From Arthrobacter sp. H35-D1 (GTDB lineage Bacteria; Actinomycetota; Actinomycetes; Actinomycetales; Micrococcaceae), in contig NZ_JASISP010000002.1 of NCBI RefSeq assembly GCF_030063185.1, positions 154,417 to 218,416 of the forward strand: a stretch of DNA of 64,000 nt, read 5' to 3'. A program made the position numbers and the translations under genes. Below the pieces are notes generated by a model. That model was not told the DNA's origin. It searched no databases and worked only from the letters and a program-made list of their open reading frames with translations. Shown here in pieces: positions 1 through 9,242 of this stretch (its first letter is position 1; each line of letters starts with the position of its first letter).

Positions 1-214
1 GGGCGGGGCACTTGTGCTTAGCCCGGCGGGGGGCGTTAGTGGGTCGAGGGGCCCCCCACGCGGTCTACTTCCTCGGCTACCCCAGGACCGGGGGCGGGCG
101 CGGCGGGGGGGTTACGGGCGTTCCCCCCCCGCCCCCCACCCCCCCCCCCCCCCATACTGTGCGTGTGGGTTTATTGTGGTAGCCATAGAGGCCCCACTAC
201 TCCGCTTTCGATTC
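1..214. other. Low-complexity contig edge, no gene
   Basis: This stretch is dominated by G and C homopolymers, including an 8-C run, a 6-C run and a 15-C run between 123 and 153. No reading frame in it resembles a protein. It lies just downstream of the stop codon of the PhoH-like gene. The runs look like low-quality sequence at the end of a contig rather than biology, but a genuine GC-rich intergenic stretch cannot be excluded from the sequence alone. Confidence 0.6.
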
Positions 215-1558
215 CTAAATCTCCGCGCGCTCCAGCATCTCGGTAACCAGCGCCGCAATGGGTGAGCGTTCGGAGCGGGTCAGCGTGACATGGCCGAACA
301 GCGGGTGCCCCTTGAGCGTCTCAACAACCGCCACCACGCCGTCGTGCCGGCCCACCCGAAGGTTGTCGCGCTGGGCGACGTCGTGGGTCAACACAATCTT
401 GGAGCGTTGACCGATGCGGCTCATGACCGTCAGCAGCACGTTCTTCTCCAAGGACTGCGCCTCGTCCACGATGACAAATGAATCGTGGAGGGAACGGCCC
501 CGAATGTGCGTCAGCGGCAGGACTTCGAGCATGCCGCGGTCCATGACCTCATCCATGACGTTTTGTGAGACCACCGAACCCAGGGTGTCAAAGACCGCCT
601 GCGCCCACGGGTTCATTTTCTCCCCCTCGGAACCGGGCAGGTAGCCCAGTTCCTGCCCACCCACGGCGTACAGGGGCCGGAACACCACCACCTTGCGGTG
701 TTCGTTGCGTTCAAGCACCGCCTCCAGTCCCGCACACAGGGCAAGTGCGCTCTTGCCGGTGCCGGCGCGTCCGCCGAGGGAGACAATGCCCACTTCCGGA
801 TCCATGAGCAGGTCCAGGGCCAGCCGCTGCTCAGCGGAGCGACCATGCAAGCCAAAAACCTCCCTGTCCCCGCGCACCAAGCGGACCTGTTGGTCGACCC
901 CCACCCGGCCCAGCGCCGAACCGCGATTGCTGGTGATGATCAGCGACGTGTTCACCGGCAGCACCGCAGCCTCTGGAATGGGCACCGGTTCGTGGTTGTA
1001 CAGCGCCGCCACTTCCTCCTCCGTGGCCGCAATTTCACCCACCCCGGTCCAGCCGGAATCCGGCATCAGTTCGTTGCGGTACTCCTCGGCAGACAATCCC
1101 AGTGCCGATGCCTTCACGCGCAGCGGCACATCCTTCGTCACAACAGTGACGTTGTGCCCCTCGTCGGCCAGGTTCCGGGCCACTGCCAAAATGCGCGCAT
1201 CGTTGTCGGAGCCGCGCATCCCCGCCGGAAGCACCTCCAGCGAAACGTGGCTGAGCTCCACCAGCAGGGACCCGCCGTCGTCCCCGAGCGGCACGGGCTT
1301 GCTCAGCCCGCCGTGCTGAAGGCGGAGATCGTCGAGAAGCCGCAACGCGGTGCGGGCGAAGTAGCCCAATTCGGGGTCGTTGCGTTTTCCTTCGAGCTCG
1401 GAAATTACCACGATCGGCAAGATCACCAGATGCTCGGCAAAACGCATGATGGCCCGAGGGTCGGCCAAGAGGACGGAGGTGTCAAGCACGTAAGTGCGCA
1501 ATTTTGCTCCCGTGTGCGAGCTGTGTTCCTGCTGCCCGCGGTTGCCAACCTGTGTCAT
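215..1558 (-). CDS. PIN domain/PhoH-family ATPase (PhoH2/YlaK type)
   Basis: The 447-residue product joins an N-terminal PIN nuclease domain to a C-terminal PhoH P-loop ATPase. The PIN part shows YVLDTSVLL with Asp26 and SELEG with Glu54. The ATPase part has Walker A GRAGTGKS near residue 265 and Walker B VIVDEAQS near residue 364. PhoH2 proteins of this architecture are known as RNA helicase/ribonucleases; activity here is inferred. The ATG at 1558 is chosen because a purine-rich GGAAGG/GGAG stretch precedes it and the frame upstream has no family similarity. The gene runs toward the contig edge and ends intact. M. tuberculosis Rv1095 is the comparable protein and also lies not far from uppS, mca and greA homologues. 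Confidence 0.92.
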   Translation of the reverse strand: MTQVGNRGQQEHSSHTGAKLRTYVLDTSVLLADPRAIMRFAEHLVILPIVVISELEGKRNDPELGYFARTALRLLDDLRLQHGGLSKPVPLGDDGGSLLVELSHVSLEVLPAGMRGSDNDARILAVARNLADEGHNVTVVTKDVPLRVKASALGLSAEEYRNELMPDSGWTGVGEIAATEEEVAALYNHEPVPIPEAAVLPVNTSLIITSNRGSALGRVGVDQQVRLVRGDREVFGLHGRSAEQRLALDLLMDPEVGIVSLGGRAGTGKSALALCAGLEAVLERNEHRKVVVFRPLYAVGGQELGYLPGSEGEKMNPWAQAVFDTLGSVVSQNVMDEVMDRGMLEVLPLTHIRGRSLHDSFVIVDEAQSLEKNVLLTVMSRIGQRSKIVLTHDVAQRDNLRVGRHDGVVAVVETLKGHPLFGHVTLTRSERSPIAALVTEMLERAEI

Positions 1559-1725
1559 GTCGACTCCAGCCTTCCGGAGCAGTGACGCGTCCGGATTCCA
1601 CATCGATGCGGCGGGCTGAGTTGCCCTCCGTACTGCCAAACTACGCGGCAATCCATCCCAGCGGCAACGCCACGCCACACCAGACAGGTGAATGTTGGGC
1701 AACTGCGGGGCGAACGCGCGGTGAC

Positions 1726-2400
1726 CTAAATATCGACCCGGGTGGCGCCGCGCCGGACGGGCCTGGCACGGAGCCAGCTGTTGAAAAACACGGCCAGCAC
1801 CAGCACCCCCACGGCGATCCACAGCGCGTTGAGATCCAGCGACAGGTACGCGAACCCGCCCATGATGGAGCCACTGGTGAGCGCCATCCACAACGCGAAG
1901 TAGCGCACCCACAGCGTCTTTTGACCGCCCGTCAGCGCATTGGCAATGTGCTGGCCCATCTTCACCAGCGTGCCGGTCATGTAGGTCAGGCCAATGCTGA
2001 CCTCGCCGTCGCGCTCAAAAATGACGTTCTCGGCACCCATCGCCAGCGCCATGATGGCCGGGGCCAGCCAGCCGCCAATCCCCAGATCAAACAGCACGAC
2101 GGCGGACGTCAGTGCCGCTGTCACATACAGCAAAACAGCCATGCGCTTGCGCGAGCGGACCATCCTGCGCAGGATGGCCGCGCTCACCACTCCCGCCAGG
2201 AAAGCTGCAACAAGTCCAAAGGCAAGGGCAAAGCCCGTCCAGTTGCCTTCCGCCAACGCCGTTCCGCCGCGGGTGGAGTTGCCGCTCATGAAAGAGACAA
2301 AGTAGCCGCCCAAGTGGATGAACCCCACGGCGTCCACAAATCCGGCCGCGCTGGCCAGGACGGCGGCCAGCGTCATTTCAGAGCGGTGATGGCTATGCAC
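1726..2400 (-). CDS. DUF1275 (YoaK) family membrane protein
   Basis: A 224-residue hydrophobic protein with about six membrane segments. It carries the DUF1275 hallmarks: an early [20 protein letters not shown] stretch followed by SGNSTRGG, and a later [12 protein letters not shown] segment. The family is widespread in bacteria and of unknown, probably transport-related, function. The start is uncertain: GTG at 2400 gives a length typical of the family, whereas ATG at 2376 would leave a very short leader. Neither has a convincing ribosome binding site. It starts 13 bases after the stop of the prenyltransferase gene on the same strand, so the two may be co-transcribed. Confidence 0.85.
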   Translation of the reverse strand: MHSHHRSEMTLAAVLASAAGFVDAVGFIHLGGYFVSFMSGNSTRGGTALAEGNWTGFALAFGLVAAFLAGVVSAAILRRMVRSRKRMAVLLYVTAALTSAVVLFDLGIGGWLAPAIMALAMGAENVIFERDGEVSIGLTYMTGTLVKMGQHIANALTGGQKTLWVRYFALWMALTSGSIMGGFAYLSLDLNALWIAVGVLVLAVFFNSWLRARPVRRGATRVDI

Positions 2401-2413
2401 TTGACGAGTGGGC

Positions 2414-3196
2414 CTAACCGCCGAAGCGGCGGCTTCGCCCGGCGTAGTCGCGCAGGGCACGCAGGAAGTCGATCTTCCTGAACGCCGGCCACAGCGCTTC
2501 GCAAAAATAGAACTCGCTGTAGGCGCTTTGCCACATGAGGAATCCGGACAGCCGCTGCTCCCCCGAAGTGCGGATGACAAGGTCGGGGTCCGGCTGGCCC
2601 CGGGTGTAGAGGAACTTGGAAATATCGTCGACGCTGAGAGTGTTGGCAACCTCGGCCATGCTGTGCCCCGCGGAGTCTTCGGCATGCAAAAGCTCGCGCA
2701 CGGCGTCGACAATTTCACGGCGGCCGCCATAGCCGATGGCCATGTTGACGTGGATGCGTTCGGTGGCCGGGACGCGGGCCGTCAGCGAGGAAAGCCGTGC
2801 AGCCAAGTAGTCGGGCAGAATTTCGGGTGCACCCATGGCGTGGACGCTGATGTTGGCATCGGCGTCGAGCACGTCAAAGGTGTTGGCGATGATGCCCATG
2901 AGCTCATCGAGTTCTTCAGCCGAGCGGCTCATGTTGTCGGTGGAGAGCATGTACAACGTGACGACCTTGACGCCCAGTTCCTGGCACCAGCCGAGGAACT
3001 CAATGATCTTGTCGGCGCCCGCTTGGTGGCCTTGGCTGCTGGGTGCGTTGAACAGCCTGGCCCACCGTCGGTTGCCGTCCACCATGACGCCAATGTGCGC
3101 CGGCACGTTGCCCAGGTCAATTTCCTTGACCAGGCGCCGTTCGTAGTAGTTGTACAACAGCTTGGGCATCCGCACAGAGTCGGTAGACAGCCGCAT
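2414..3196 (-). CDS. uppS: Isoprenyl transferase (UppS-type cis-prenyltransferase)
   Basis: The product (260 residues from this start) is a cis-prenyltransferase that condenses isopentenyl diphosphate onto an allylic diphosphate. The catalytic motif HIGVMVDGNRRWAR lies at residues 34-47, with Asp40 as the Mg-binding residue. Further family motifs are NMAIGYGGRREIV, DLVIRTSGEQRLSGF and the C-terminal SEFYFCEALWP. The short N-terminus beginning MRLSTDS and PKLLYNYYERRL resembles the actinobacterial short-chain (Z,E-farnesyl) enzyme Rv1086 more than long-chain UppS. This is an inference. An upstream start at 3220 and a downstream ATG at 3169 are possible; none has a clear ribosome binding site. 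It is followed by the DUF1275 gene and is divergent from the hemolysin III gene. Confidence 0.92.
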   Translation of the reverse strand: MRLSTDSVRMPKLLYNYYERRLVKEIDLGNVPAHIGVMVDGNRRWARLFNAPSSQGHQAGADKIIEFLGWCQELGVKVVTLYMLSTDNMSRSAEELDELMGIIANTFDVLDADANISVHAMGAPEILPDYLAARLSSLTARVPATERIHVNMAIGYGGRREIVDAVRELLHAEDSAGHSMAEVANTLSVDDISKFLYTRGQPDPDLVIRTSGEQRLSGFLMWQSAYSEFYFCEALWPAFRKIDFLRALRDYAGRSRRFGG

Positions 3197-3363
3197 GAGA
3201 GTGCACCGGACCTTTGCCAATAACGGCCCTGCGGCCTGCGAATGTTGCCCTGTGAATGTTGCTAGGACTAGGTTACCCGCCCGGAGCGCGATTTCAGGTC
3301 AAGGCAAGCCGTGCAGCCTGTTGCCACACGGGAAATTCCTGTGCGGCAGGATATGCTTTCCCC

Positions 3364-4011
3364 ATGAGCGCCCTTCTCGAAACAGCGATCAAACCAACGT
3401 GGCGCGGCTGGCTCCATGCAGGAACTGCACCCCTTGTCTTGATCACCGGGATCATTTTGGTTGCGTTGGCACCAGGCGCCTTGGCCAAGATCACATGTGC
3501 CATTTACGTCGCCACTGGCGTGCTCTTGTTTGGCACAAGTGCGCTATATCACCGTGGCACCTGGTCCCCGTCTGCCACGGCGCTGCTCAGACGCCTTGAC
3601 CACAGCAACATCATGCTTGTCATCGCCGGTTCCTACACACCCCTTTCAGCCTTGCTGCTGCCGGAATCCACGGCCACTCTGCTGTTGTGGATGATTTGGA
3701 TTGGTGCCGTGGCAGGGGTGCTGTTCCGCGTCTTGTGGACCCATGCACCCCGGTGGTTGTACGTCCCCATCTATGTGCTGCTGGGTACCACGGCACTGTT
3801 CTTCCTGCCAGAGTTTTGGGCGGCAGGAATTGTTCCGACACTGCTCATTTGTGCCGGCGGAGCCATGTACATTGCAGGAGCCGTCATCTACGGCATCAAA
3901 AAACCCAACTTCAGCCACCGTCACTTTGGCTTCCACGAGCTGTTCCACGCACTGACTGTGGCCGGCTTTGCCACGCACTTCATCGCCGTCGTGCTGGTGG
4001 TCTTCGCATAG
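3364..4011 (+). CDS. Hemolysin III family (HlyIII/PAQR-like) membrane protein
   Basis: A 215-residue protein with seven predicted membrane segments. It shows the conserved polar motifs of the HlyIII/YqfA group: SALYHRGTWSP in the early part, LDHSNIMLVIAGSYTP in the middle and GFHELFHALTVAGFATHF near the C-terminus. These Ser, His and Asp positions are thought to form the zinc site of PAQR-like hydrolases. The function in bacteria is unsettled and direct hemolytic activity should not be assumed. ATG 3364 is used because upstream frame residues do not look like protein and the Met-Ser-Ala-Leu start is family-like. It is divergent from uppS and convergent with the DUF255 gene, which ends 73 bases downstream. 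The short gap contains a direct repeat of GGTTCCGGCCAACGC. Confidence 0.9.
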   Translation: MSALLETAIKPTWRGWLHAGTAPLVLITGIILVALAPGALAKITCAIYVATGVLLFGTSALYHRGTWSPSATALLRRLDHSNIMLVIAGSYTPLSALLLPESTATLLLWMIWIGAVAGVLFRVLWTHAPRWLYVPIYVLLGTTALFFLPEFWAAGIVPTLLICAGGAMYIAGAVIYGIKKPNFSHRHFGFHELFHALTVAGFATHFIAVVLVVFA

Positions 4012-4084
4012 TGCAGGCCGCAGGCACCGGACCACGAGCGGCCAAGCAACGCGGTTCCGGCCAACGCGGTTCCGGCCAACTGCG

Positions 4085-6502
4085 CTAAAGCAGCTTGGCC
4101 AGCTCCCCCACTGTGGAAACCGGCATGGCGCACACCATGCCCCTGCACACGTGGGCCAGCGTCGGGAAGTTCCCTTCCACCGACGCCGCCCCCTCGGCCG
4201 GGCCGCGACCTTCCAACAATGGCACCGGCGCCCTGCCCGTGCCGTCCCACACCGCCATCACCAGGCCGGGTGACCCGGAACGCCATGCCTGGCCGACCAT
4301 GGCCGCTTTCACGCCGGGCCCGCCTCCGCCATTTCCACCGCCTCCGCCAGATCCACTGCCGCCGGTGGTACCGGCCGGTCCCACGATGGCGACTTCAAGC
4401 GGTCCGGCCGCCAGGGCCAGGGCTGCACCGAGCAAACCGCCCACCGAGCGCGGCGCTCGACGCGCCAACTCCGGCACAGACGCCAAAATATTCCCTGCAA
4501 TGTCCCTGTGCCGAGTCGAGCCCGTGTACGCCGCCCAGGAAATGAATGCGCCCGCCAGCAGAGCCACCGCGCTGGTGCTTGCATTGTCAAAGGGGTCGGC
4601 GAAGCGCGAGCCTTGCAACGGTCCGGGCACACCGCCGGCGCTGTGGTTGAAGACCACCCCGTCGGCAATGAAGTCCGCTTCCATCGCCTCCACCAGCTCC
4701 CCGGCCAGCTCAAACCAGCGTCGCTGCCCAGTGGCTGCGTAAAGCGTCAAGTAGCCGTTCGCACACGCTGCATAGTCCTCCAGCAGGCCCTTGATGCCGC
4801 GGGCCCGCCCGTCGTGGGACACCCTGTGCAGCTGCCCGTCCCAGTGCACGTCCTGCAGGTATTCGCCAAGTTCGACGGCGGCCGACAGGTAGGCGGGCAC
4901 ACCCAGCACCATGCCTGCTTCAGCCAAGGCTCCCATGAGCATGCCGTTCCAGGACGCCACCACCTTCTCATCACGGGCCGGCATGGTCCGCAACGCCCGC
5001 ATCTCCAGCAGGGCCGGCTTGATCCTTGTCCACTGCCTGTGCTCCGTGGCGGACAGTGGGCGCCCCGGGTGCAGCGGTCCGCTCGGCCCGGCTGGGCCGG
5101 CTGGGGTACTCTGCCCAAGCCCCGCGGCACCGGGAATCCCCATGGCTCGGGCCACCCCGACAGCCAAGTCCAGCGCTTGCCGGTGTTGGGCGGCCGCGGA
5201 TTTTCCGGCGGCGCTTTTAGCGGCAGCTGGTTCTCCAGCAGGTGGTCCTGGTTCGCGGGCAGCCGGTTCTGGTTCGCGGGCAGGTGCTTCGCTGACGGCA
5301 TTTTCTGCCGCCACGGTCTTGACGGCGGCGGCCTGGATCTCCGCCGCGCTCCACTGGTAGCTGGCACCTTCGTGGTGGACGCCAGCAATAACGGTGTCCG
5401 CATCCAACGACGATGCAAAGGCTCCACCGGGAAGCCGCAGCTCCGTCATGAGCCAGCCGATCAAGACAGCGGCTGCCTCCCTGGCATCGGAAGCACCAAG
5501 CTGCGCCACACCCTCATGCGCCACGCCGGGCTGGGCCGGAACTGGCAGATCATCCGCCTGCGCTTCTGCACGGCCCTCGACGAGCCGGATCCAGTGCACC
5601 AACGATTGCAACAACCCGGCGTTGTCGTAAAGCATTTTTTCGTAGTGCGGTTCAGACCAGTCGGCCGTTACGCTGTAGCGGGAAAATCCGCCGCCGAGCT
5701 GGTCGAAAAGTGCTGAATGCACCATGGCACCCAGCGTCCGGCCTGCCAGCGCAAAAGCTTGCTCGCTTGACGCGCCGGCCCCCGAGCCAGCCTGCCGCAG
5801 GAGGAATTCAAGCCCGGGAGCGGGCGGAAATTTTGGCGCCTGGCCGAAGCCGCCGTGGATGCGGTCCTCGGCTGCAGCCGTGGCCGCACAAGCACCGGCG
5901 GCGGCAGCGTGCCAGTCCGGCCCCCGCTCAGTGCCAAGTTCGACAGTTCCACGGTCAGCGGCTCCAAGTTCAACAGCGGAGGGCGTCTCGGTGCGCACCT
6001 GCCACAATGGCTGCGCCAAAGCTTCTGCGAGGGACGCGGCCGTCCGCTCCACTTCCTCGCGGCGCTCGATCCATGCCTCATGGACCGCTTCCAACACTTG
6101 CAAAAAGGAAGGCCTGCCCGGACCGGGTGCGGGAGGGAAGTAGGTTCCGGCATAAAAGGCCCTGCCGTCGGGAGTGAGAAAGACACTCATGGGCCAGCCG
6201 CCCTGGCCGCTGAGGGCCTGGGTCGCGGCCATGTAGGCGTCGTCCACGTCCGGGCGTTCCTCGCGGTCCACCTTGATGGCGACAAATCGCTCATTCACAT
6301 AGCCGGCAATGGCCGGGTCCGCAAAGGACTCCCCTGCCATGACATGGCACCAATGGCACGCGGCATACCCCACGGACAAAAATATTGGGACATCCCGTGC
6401 CACGGCTTCGGCAAAGGCAGCATCGTCAAAGGGCTGCCAGTCGAGCGGGTTTTGGGCATGCTGGCGAAGGTAAGCGCTTGGTTCACCCGCCAGCCGGTTC
6501 AT
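4085..6502 (-). CDS. DUF255/YyaL thioredoxin domain protein with long low-complexity inserts
   Basis: The 805-residue product begins with a thioredoxin-like DUF255 domain. Residues 49-52 form the CHWC active-site pair in the stretch GYAACHWCHVM, followed by VDREERPDVD and GGWPMSVFLTPDG. The remainder resembles the six-hairpin glycosidase-like region of YyaL/spermatogenesis-associated protein 20. It is longer than the usual 600-700 residues. A Glu/Pro/Ala-rich insert is encoded around 5150-5320 and a Gly/Ser run around 4310-4380. The start ATG 6502 fits the family start MNRLAGEPSAYL. It lies 7 bases after the stop of the small membrane gene and downstream of mca, an arrangement similar to Rv1082-Rv1084. 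The biochemical role is unknown. Confidence 0.9.
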   Translation of the reverse strand: MNRLAGEPSAYLRQHAQNPLDWQPFDDAAFAEAVARDVPIFLSVGYAACHWCHVMAGESFADPAIAGYVNERFVAIKVDREERPDVDDAYMAATQALSGQGGWPMSVFLTPDGRAFYAGTYFPPAPGPGRPSFLQVLEAVHEAWIERREEVERTAASLAEALAQPLWQVRTETPSAVELGAADRGTVELGTERGPDWHAAAAGACAATAAAEDRIHGGFGQAPKFPPAPGLEFLLRQAGSGAGASSEQAFALAGRTLGAMVHSALFDQLGGGFSRYSVTADWSEPHYEKMLYDNAGLLQSLVHWIRLVEGRAEAQADDLPVPAQPGVAHEGVAQLGASDAREAAAVLIGWLMTELRLPGGAFASSLDADTVIAGVHHEGASYQWSAAEIQAAAVKTVAAENAVSEAPAREPEPAAREPGPPAGEPAAAKSAAGKSAAAQHRQALDLAVGVARAMGIPGAAGLGQSTPAGPAGPSGPLHPGRPLSATEHRQWTRIKPALLEMRALRTMPARDEKVVASWNGMLMGALAEAGMVLGVPAYLSAAVELGEYLQDVHWDGQLHRVSHDGRARGIKGLLEDYAACANGYLTLYAATGQRRWFELAGELVEAMEADFIADGVVFNHSAGGVPGPLQGSRFADPFDNASTSAVALLAGAFISWAAYTGSTRHRDIAGNILASVPELARRAPRSVGGLLGAALALAAGPLEVAIVGPAGTTGGSGSGGGGGNGGGGPGVKAAMVGQAWRSGSPGLVMAVWDGTGRAPVPLLEGRGPAEGAASVEGNFPTLAHVCRGMVCAMPVSTVGELAKLL

Positions 6503-6509
6503 TGCTGAA

Positions 6510-6884
6510 CTACTTCTTCTCCGGCGACGCAGCCGGGCCGTCCGCCGGGGCTTCGTCGGTGCCCGGAGCCGCTTCTGCCCCTGAGTCGGGAGTGCGCGCC
6601 GGAAGGGGCTCCCCGGCGTGGTCCGGCGCAATGGGAATTCCCATGTACTCCGCATCGGGGCCGTGCGTTCCACCGCTGCGTTGCTCATTAACCTGGGCGC
6701 GGTACCGGACGCGGCGAATGCGCTTGACCATGTCGCGGATCAGGAAAACCATAATCACCACAATGCCGAAGGTCGCCACGAAGCCCAATAATCCCGGGGT
6801 GATTTGGTCTGGTGTCAGTCCCGGGCGCAAGCCCGGCTGGGTGGGGATGGCGGGGTCGGTGGCAAGCAAAATCAGTGTGTGCAC
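6510..6884 (-). CDS. Small membrane protein, unknown function
   Basis: A 124-residue protein with one clear membrane helix at about residues 30-50 (FVATFGIVVIMVFLIRDMV). A basic cytosolic segment, KRIRRVRYRAQ, follows, and then an acidic Pro/Ala-rich tail. The short N-terminal part is probably outside. No catalytic motif is visible. It sits between mca (58 bases upstream) and the DUF255 gene (7 bases downstream) on the same strand, which suggests one transcript. A small membrane protein at this place (Rv1083 in M. tuberculosis) is a conserved neighbour of mca. The tail makes a membrane-anchored adaptor possible, but this is speculative. Confidence 0.75.
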   Translation of the reverse strand: MHTLILLATDPAIPTQPGLRPGLTPDQITPGLLGFVATFGIVVIMVFLIRDMVKRIRRVRYRAQVNEQRSGGTHGPDAEYMGIPIAPDHAGEPLPARTPDSGAEAAPGTDEAPADGPAASPEKK

Positions 6885-6941
6885 AATTCGTCTTTCGTTT
6901 CATCCCCGGCCGGCAAGGTGTCGGCGGGAAACGTTCATTGT

Positions 6942-7850
6942 CTATCGTAGGCCAGCGAATAGGTCATGCTCGGGCATGGCGGCGGGAACACGGGATTCAA
7001 TGAGTGCATAGTCTTCCCATGGCCACACTTTCCGCTGCATTTGCGGGCTGACGGAGAAGAAGAACCCGTCCGGGTCAACTTGTGTGGCGTGGGCGCGCAA
7101 GGCGTCGTTGCGGGTTTCAAAGTAGTCGCCGCAGTCAATTTGCGTGGTGGCCGAGTGTTTGCTGGCGGGCGGGGTGTGACCCTCGGTGTCCGCCTCCAAC
7201 CAGGCGGCTATGCGCTGGGCATAGGGCGAGGCCAGGCCTGCCTCCTCCAACGCGTAGTGCAGGGCCCGGAAGCGGTGCGGGTTGAACGCCAGGTCGTAGT
7301 ACAGCTTGGCAGGTTCCCAGGCGGGCCCGGTGTCTGGGTACAGTTCAGGGTTTCCTGCGGCTTTGAACGCTTCAACAGCAACCTTGTGCGCCATGATGTG
7401 GTCCGGGTGCGGGTAGCCGCCGTTCTCGTCATACGCAACGATGACGTGTGGCTTGAAGCGGCGCACCAGGCGCACCAACGGGGCGGCGGCAATCTCAAGC
7501 GGGGTGAGCGCAAAGCAGTGGGCCGGGAGTGCGGGCAGCGGGGTCCCCTCGGGCAGGCCCGAATCGGCGAAGCCCAGCCATTGGTGGCGGATACCGAGAA
7601 TCTTGGCAGCCCTGGCCATTTCCAACCTGCGCGCCCCCGCCATGTCCCTGCCCGAATGGGCGTCGCCCACCATGGACGGGTTTTGGATGCCGCCTCGTTC
7701 ACCACCGGTGCAGGTGGCCACCATGACCTCCGCACCGGACGCCACGTAGGAGGCCATCATGGCCGCGCCCTTGCTTGCTTCGTCGTCCGGATGGGCATGA
7801 ACAGCTAAAAGTCGCAACGGCTCGGTTGCGGGGATCTCATTGTTGTTCAC
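6942..7850 (-). CDS. mca: Mycothiol S-conjugate amidase Mca
   Basis: A 302-residue zinc amidase of the LmbE/PIG-L fold. It cleaves mycothiol S-conjugates to a mercapturic acid and GlcN-Ins, a detoxification step specific to actinobacteria. The metal-binding motif HAHPDDEASKG lies at residues 18-28, and the third metal ligand is in the GGYPHPDH segment near residue 150. Length and C-terminal sequence favour Mca over the deacetylase MshB. GTG 7850 is chosen because GAAGG lies about 9 bases upstream and the longer frame has no family similarity. It starts a three-gene set with the small membrane protein and the DUF255 protein and is divergent from the DUF4307 gene. Confidence 0.93.
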   Translation of the reverse strand: MNNNEIPATEPLRLLAVHAHPDDEASKGAAMMASYVASGAEVMVATCTGGERGGIQNPSMVGDAHSGRDMAGARRLEMARAAKILGIRHQWLGFADSGLPEGTPLPALPAHCFALTPLEIAAAPLVRLVRRFKPHVIVAYDENGGYPHPDHIMAHKVAVEAFKAAGNPELYPDTGPAWEPAKLYYDLAFNPHRFRALHYALEEAGLASPYAQRIAAWLEADTEGHTPPASKHSATTQIDCGDYFETRNDALRAHATQVDPDGFFFSVSPQMQRKVWPWEDYALIESRVPAAMPEHDLFAGLR

Positions 7851-7982
7851 GGAAGCTACCTTCGATTCATGGGAAATTACAGGGCAAAAAACAACGGGCA
7901 AAATGAACGCTAAACTTGTCCTAGTCCAACGCCTTCTTGAGAGGGGGCGGCCAGACCGCGGCAAACCGCGGAACAGACACAA

Positions 7983-8429
7983 GTGGATGCAGTGACAACT
8001 TCTGATTCTCCAGCAGCTACCAGCCTAACCAATCGCTACGGCACACCCAAGCGGCGCATGCCCCAAAGGACCCGGAAAATTCTTCTGGCCGTGGCAGCCG
8101 TGCTGTCCGTGTCGTGGGTGCTCTGGGCAACCCTTGGCGGAAACACGGGAATTTCACAAAAGTTGGTCAGCTACAACGTGATTGACGGCACCATGACCAC
8201 CGTGGACTTGGCTGTGACCAAGGCCCCGGACTCCACAGCCCGGTGCGCCATCAAGGCCATGAATTCCACCTATGCCGTGGTGGGTTGGAATGTGATCACC
8301 ATCGGCCCCAACAGTGTGGATGAGGGTTCCGGAAACGGTCGCACCACCACCGTCCGCGGCGAACTGCGAACCGACTCCCTGGCTGTGACCGGCGTCGTTG
8401 AAAACTGCTGGATCGTAGCCCCCGCGTAA
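7983..8429 (+). CDS. DUF4307 domain protein, single-pass membrane
   Basis: A 148-residue protein. A membrane helix at about residues 33-50 (ILLAVAAVLSVSWVLWATLG) follows a short basic cytosolic N-terminus, RRMPQRTRK. The extracytoplasmic part has a small beta-rich domain with two cysteines (RCAIKAMN and ENCWIVAPA) that could pair. This matches the DUF4307 family, an actinobacterial protein usually beside greA and mca (compare Rv1081c). Function unknown. The start is a GTG at 7983; a second GTG at 7992 is possible, and neither has a strong ribosome binding site. It is divergent from mca and 209 bases upstream of greA. Confidence 0.85.
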   Translation: MDAVTTSDSPAATSLTNRYGTPKRRMPQRTRKILLAVAAVLSVSWVLWATLGGNTGISQKLVSYNVIDGTMTTVDLAVTKAPDSTARCAIKAMNSTYAVVGWNVITIGPNSVDEGSGNGRTTTVRGELRTDSLAVTGVVENCWIVAPA

Positions 8430-8638
8430 CACTGCCCGTGTCATTTCCGCGGGTTCTTGGGTTTATCCGCCTTATTGACTAAACTGATTCCTATTACCAT
8501 CTGCCCCGCTTGGTCAGTCATTGAATTTTCAGCGCGTGGATTGTGTTCCTTGCAAAGGTGCACAGGCCTGAGCGCCTTAAACTTTCAGTGGGTTGGCTCC
8601 AGCGGGGCCTTTGCTTTTGTACATTCGAGGAGAACTAC

Positions 8639-9130
8639 GTGCCTACCACTAACAGTGCGCCTTCTGCATGGCTGACGCAAGAAGCCTTTGACCGCCTGCA
8701 GATTGAACTAACCCAGCTTTCAGGCCCCGGCCGTGCTGAAATTGTCAGCAAAATTGAGCAGGCCCGCCAAGAAGGCGATTTGAAGGAAAACGGCGGCTAT
8801 CACGCAGCCAAGGACGAGCAGGGCAAGATCGAGGCCCGCATTCGCCAGCTCAGTGAAATGCTGCGCAACGCCCGCGTGGGCGACGCACCGGCCGACGATG
8901 GCATTGTGGAACAGGGCATGGTGATTGTTGCCAGCATTGCCGGGGACAAAACCACCTTCCTGCTCGGCAGCCGCGAGGTTGGCGCAGGCGACTTGGAAGT
9001 TTACAGCGAGCGCTCCGCACTGGGCACAGCCATCATGGGCAAGAAGATCGGCGACAAGCTGGACTATTTGGCCCCCAACGGCCGCACCATCGACGTTGAG
9101 ATCATCTCCGCCAAGCCTTACGAGAACTAG
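8639..9130 (+). CDS. greA: Transcription elongation factor GreA
   Basis: A 163-residue factor that rescues backtracked RNA polymerase by stimulating transcript cleavage. The N-terminal coiled coil holds the conserved ARQEGDLKENGGYHAAK segment, with the acidic Asp-Leu-Lys-Glu tip. The C-terminal FKBP-like domain ends in GKKIGDKLDYLAPNGRTIDV. The GTG start at 8639 is preceded by GAGGAGAA at a good distance, which decides it over the longer frame. The 209 bases between DUF4307 and this start hold no gene and no promoter that I can call with confidence. A very strong hairpin follows the stop codon. Confidence 0.95.
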   Translation: MPTTNSAPSAWLTQEAFDRLQIELTQLSGPGRAEIVSKIEQARQEGDLKENGGYHAAKDEQGKIEARIRQLSEMLRNARVGDAPADDGIVEQGMVIVASIAGDKTTFLLGSREVGAGDLEVYSERSALGTAIMGKKIGDKLDYLAPNGRTIDVEIISAKPYEN

Positions 9131-9165
9131 TCTGCGGGCTTTGCAGCTGCCGGCTTTCCGCCGAC

Positions 9166-9205
9166 ACAAGAACGACCACCCGGATTTCCGGGTGGTCGTT
9201 CTTGT
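9166..9205. terminator. Bidirectional terminator between greA and ilvA
   Basis: A perfect 18-bp stem (9166-9183 against 9188-9205) with a 4-base ATTT loop lies between the converging genes greA and ilvA. A T-rich stretch TTCTTA follows on the plus side. The arms are exactly complementary, so it can serve both transcripts. This is the strongest hairpin I found in the window. Confidence 0.88.
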
Positions 9206-9242
9206 TCTTACCGGCACTTTTTACCGGCACAGGCATAAAGCC

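Noticed and set aside
8430-8638. Promoter boxes TTGACT and TATTAC upstream of greA
   Set aside because: Their spacing is only about 11 bases, too short for a sigma-70-type promoter.
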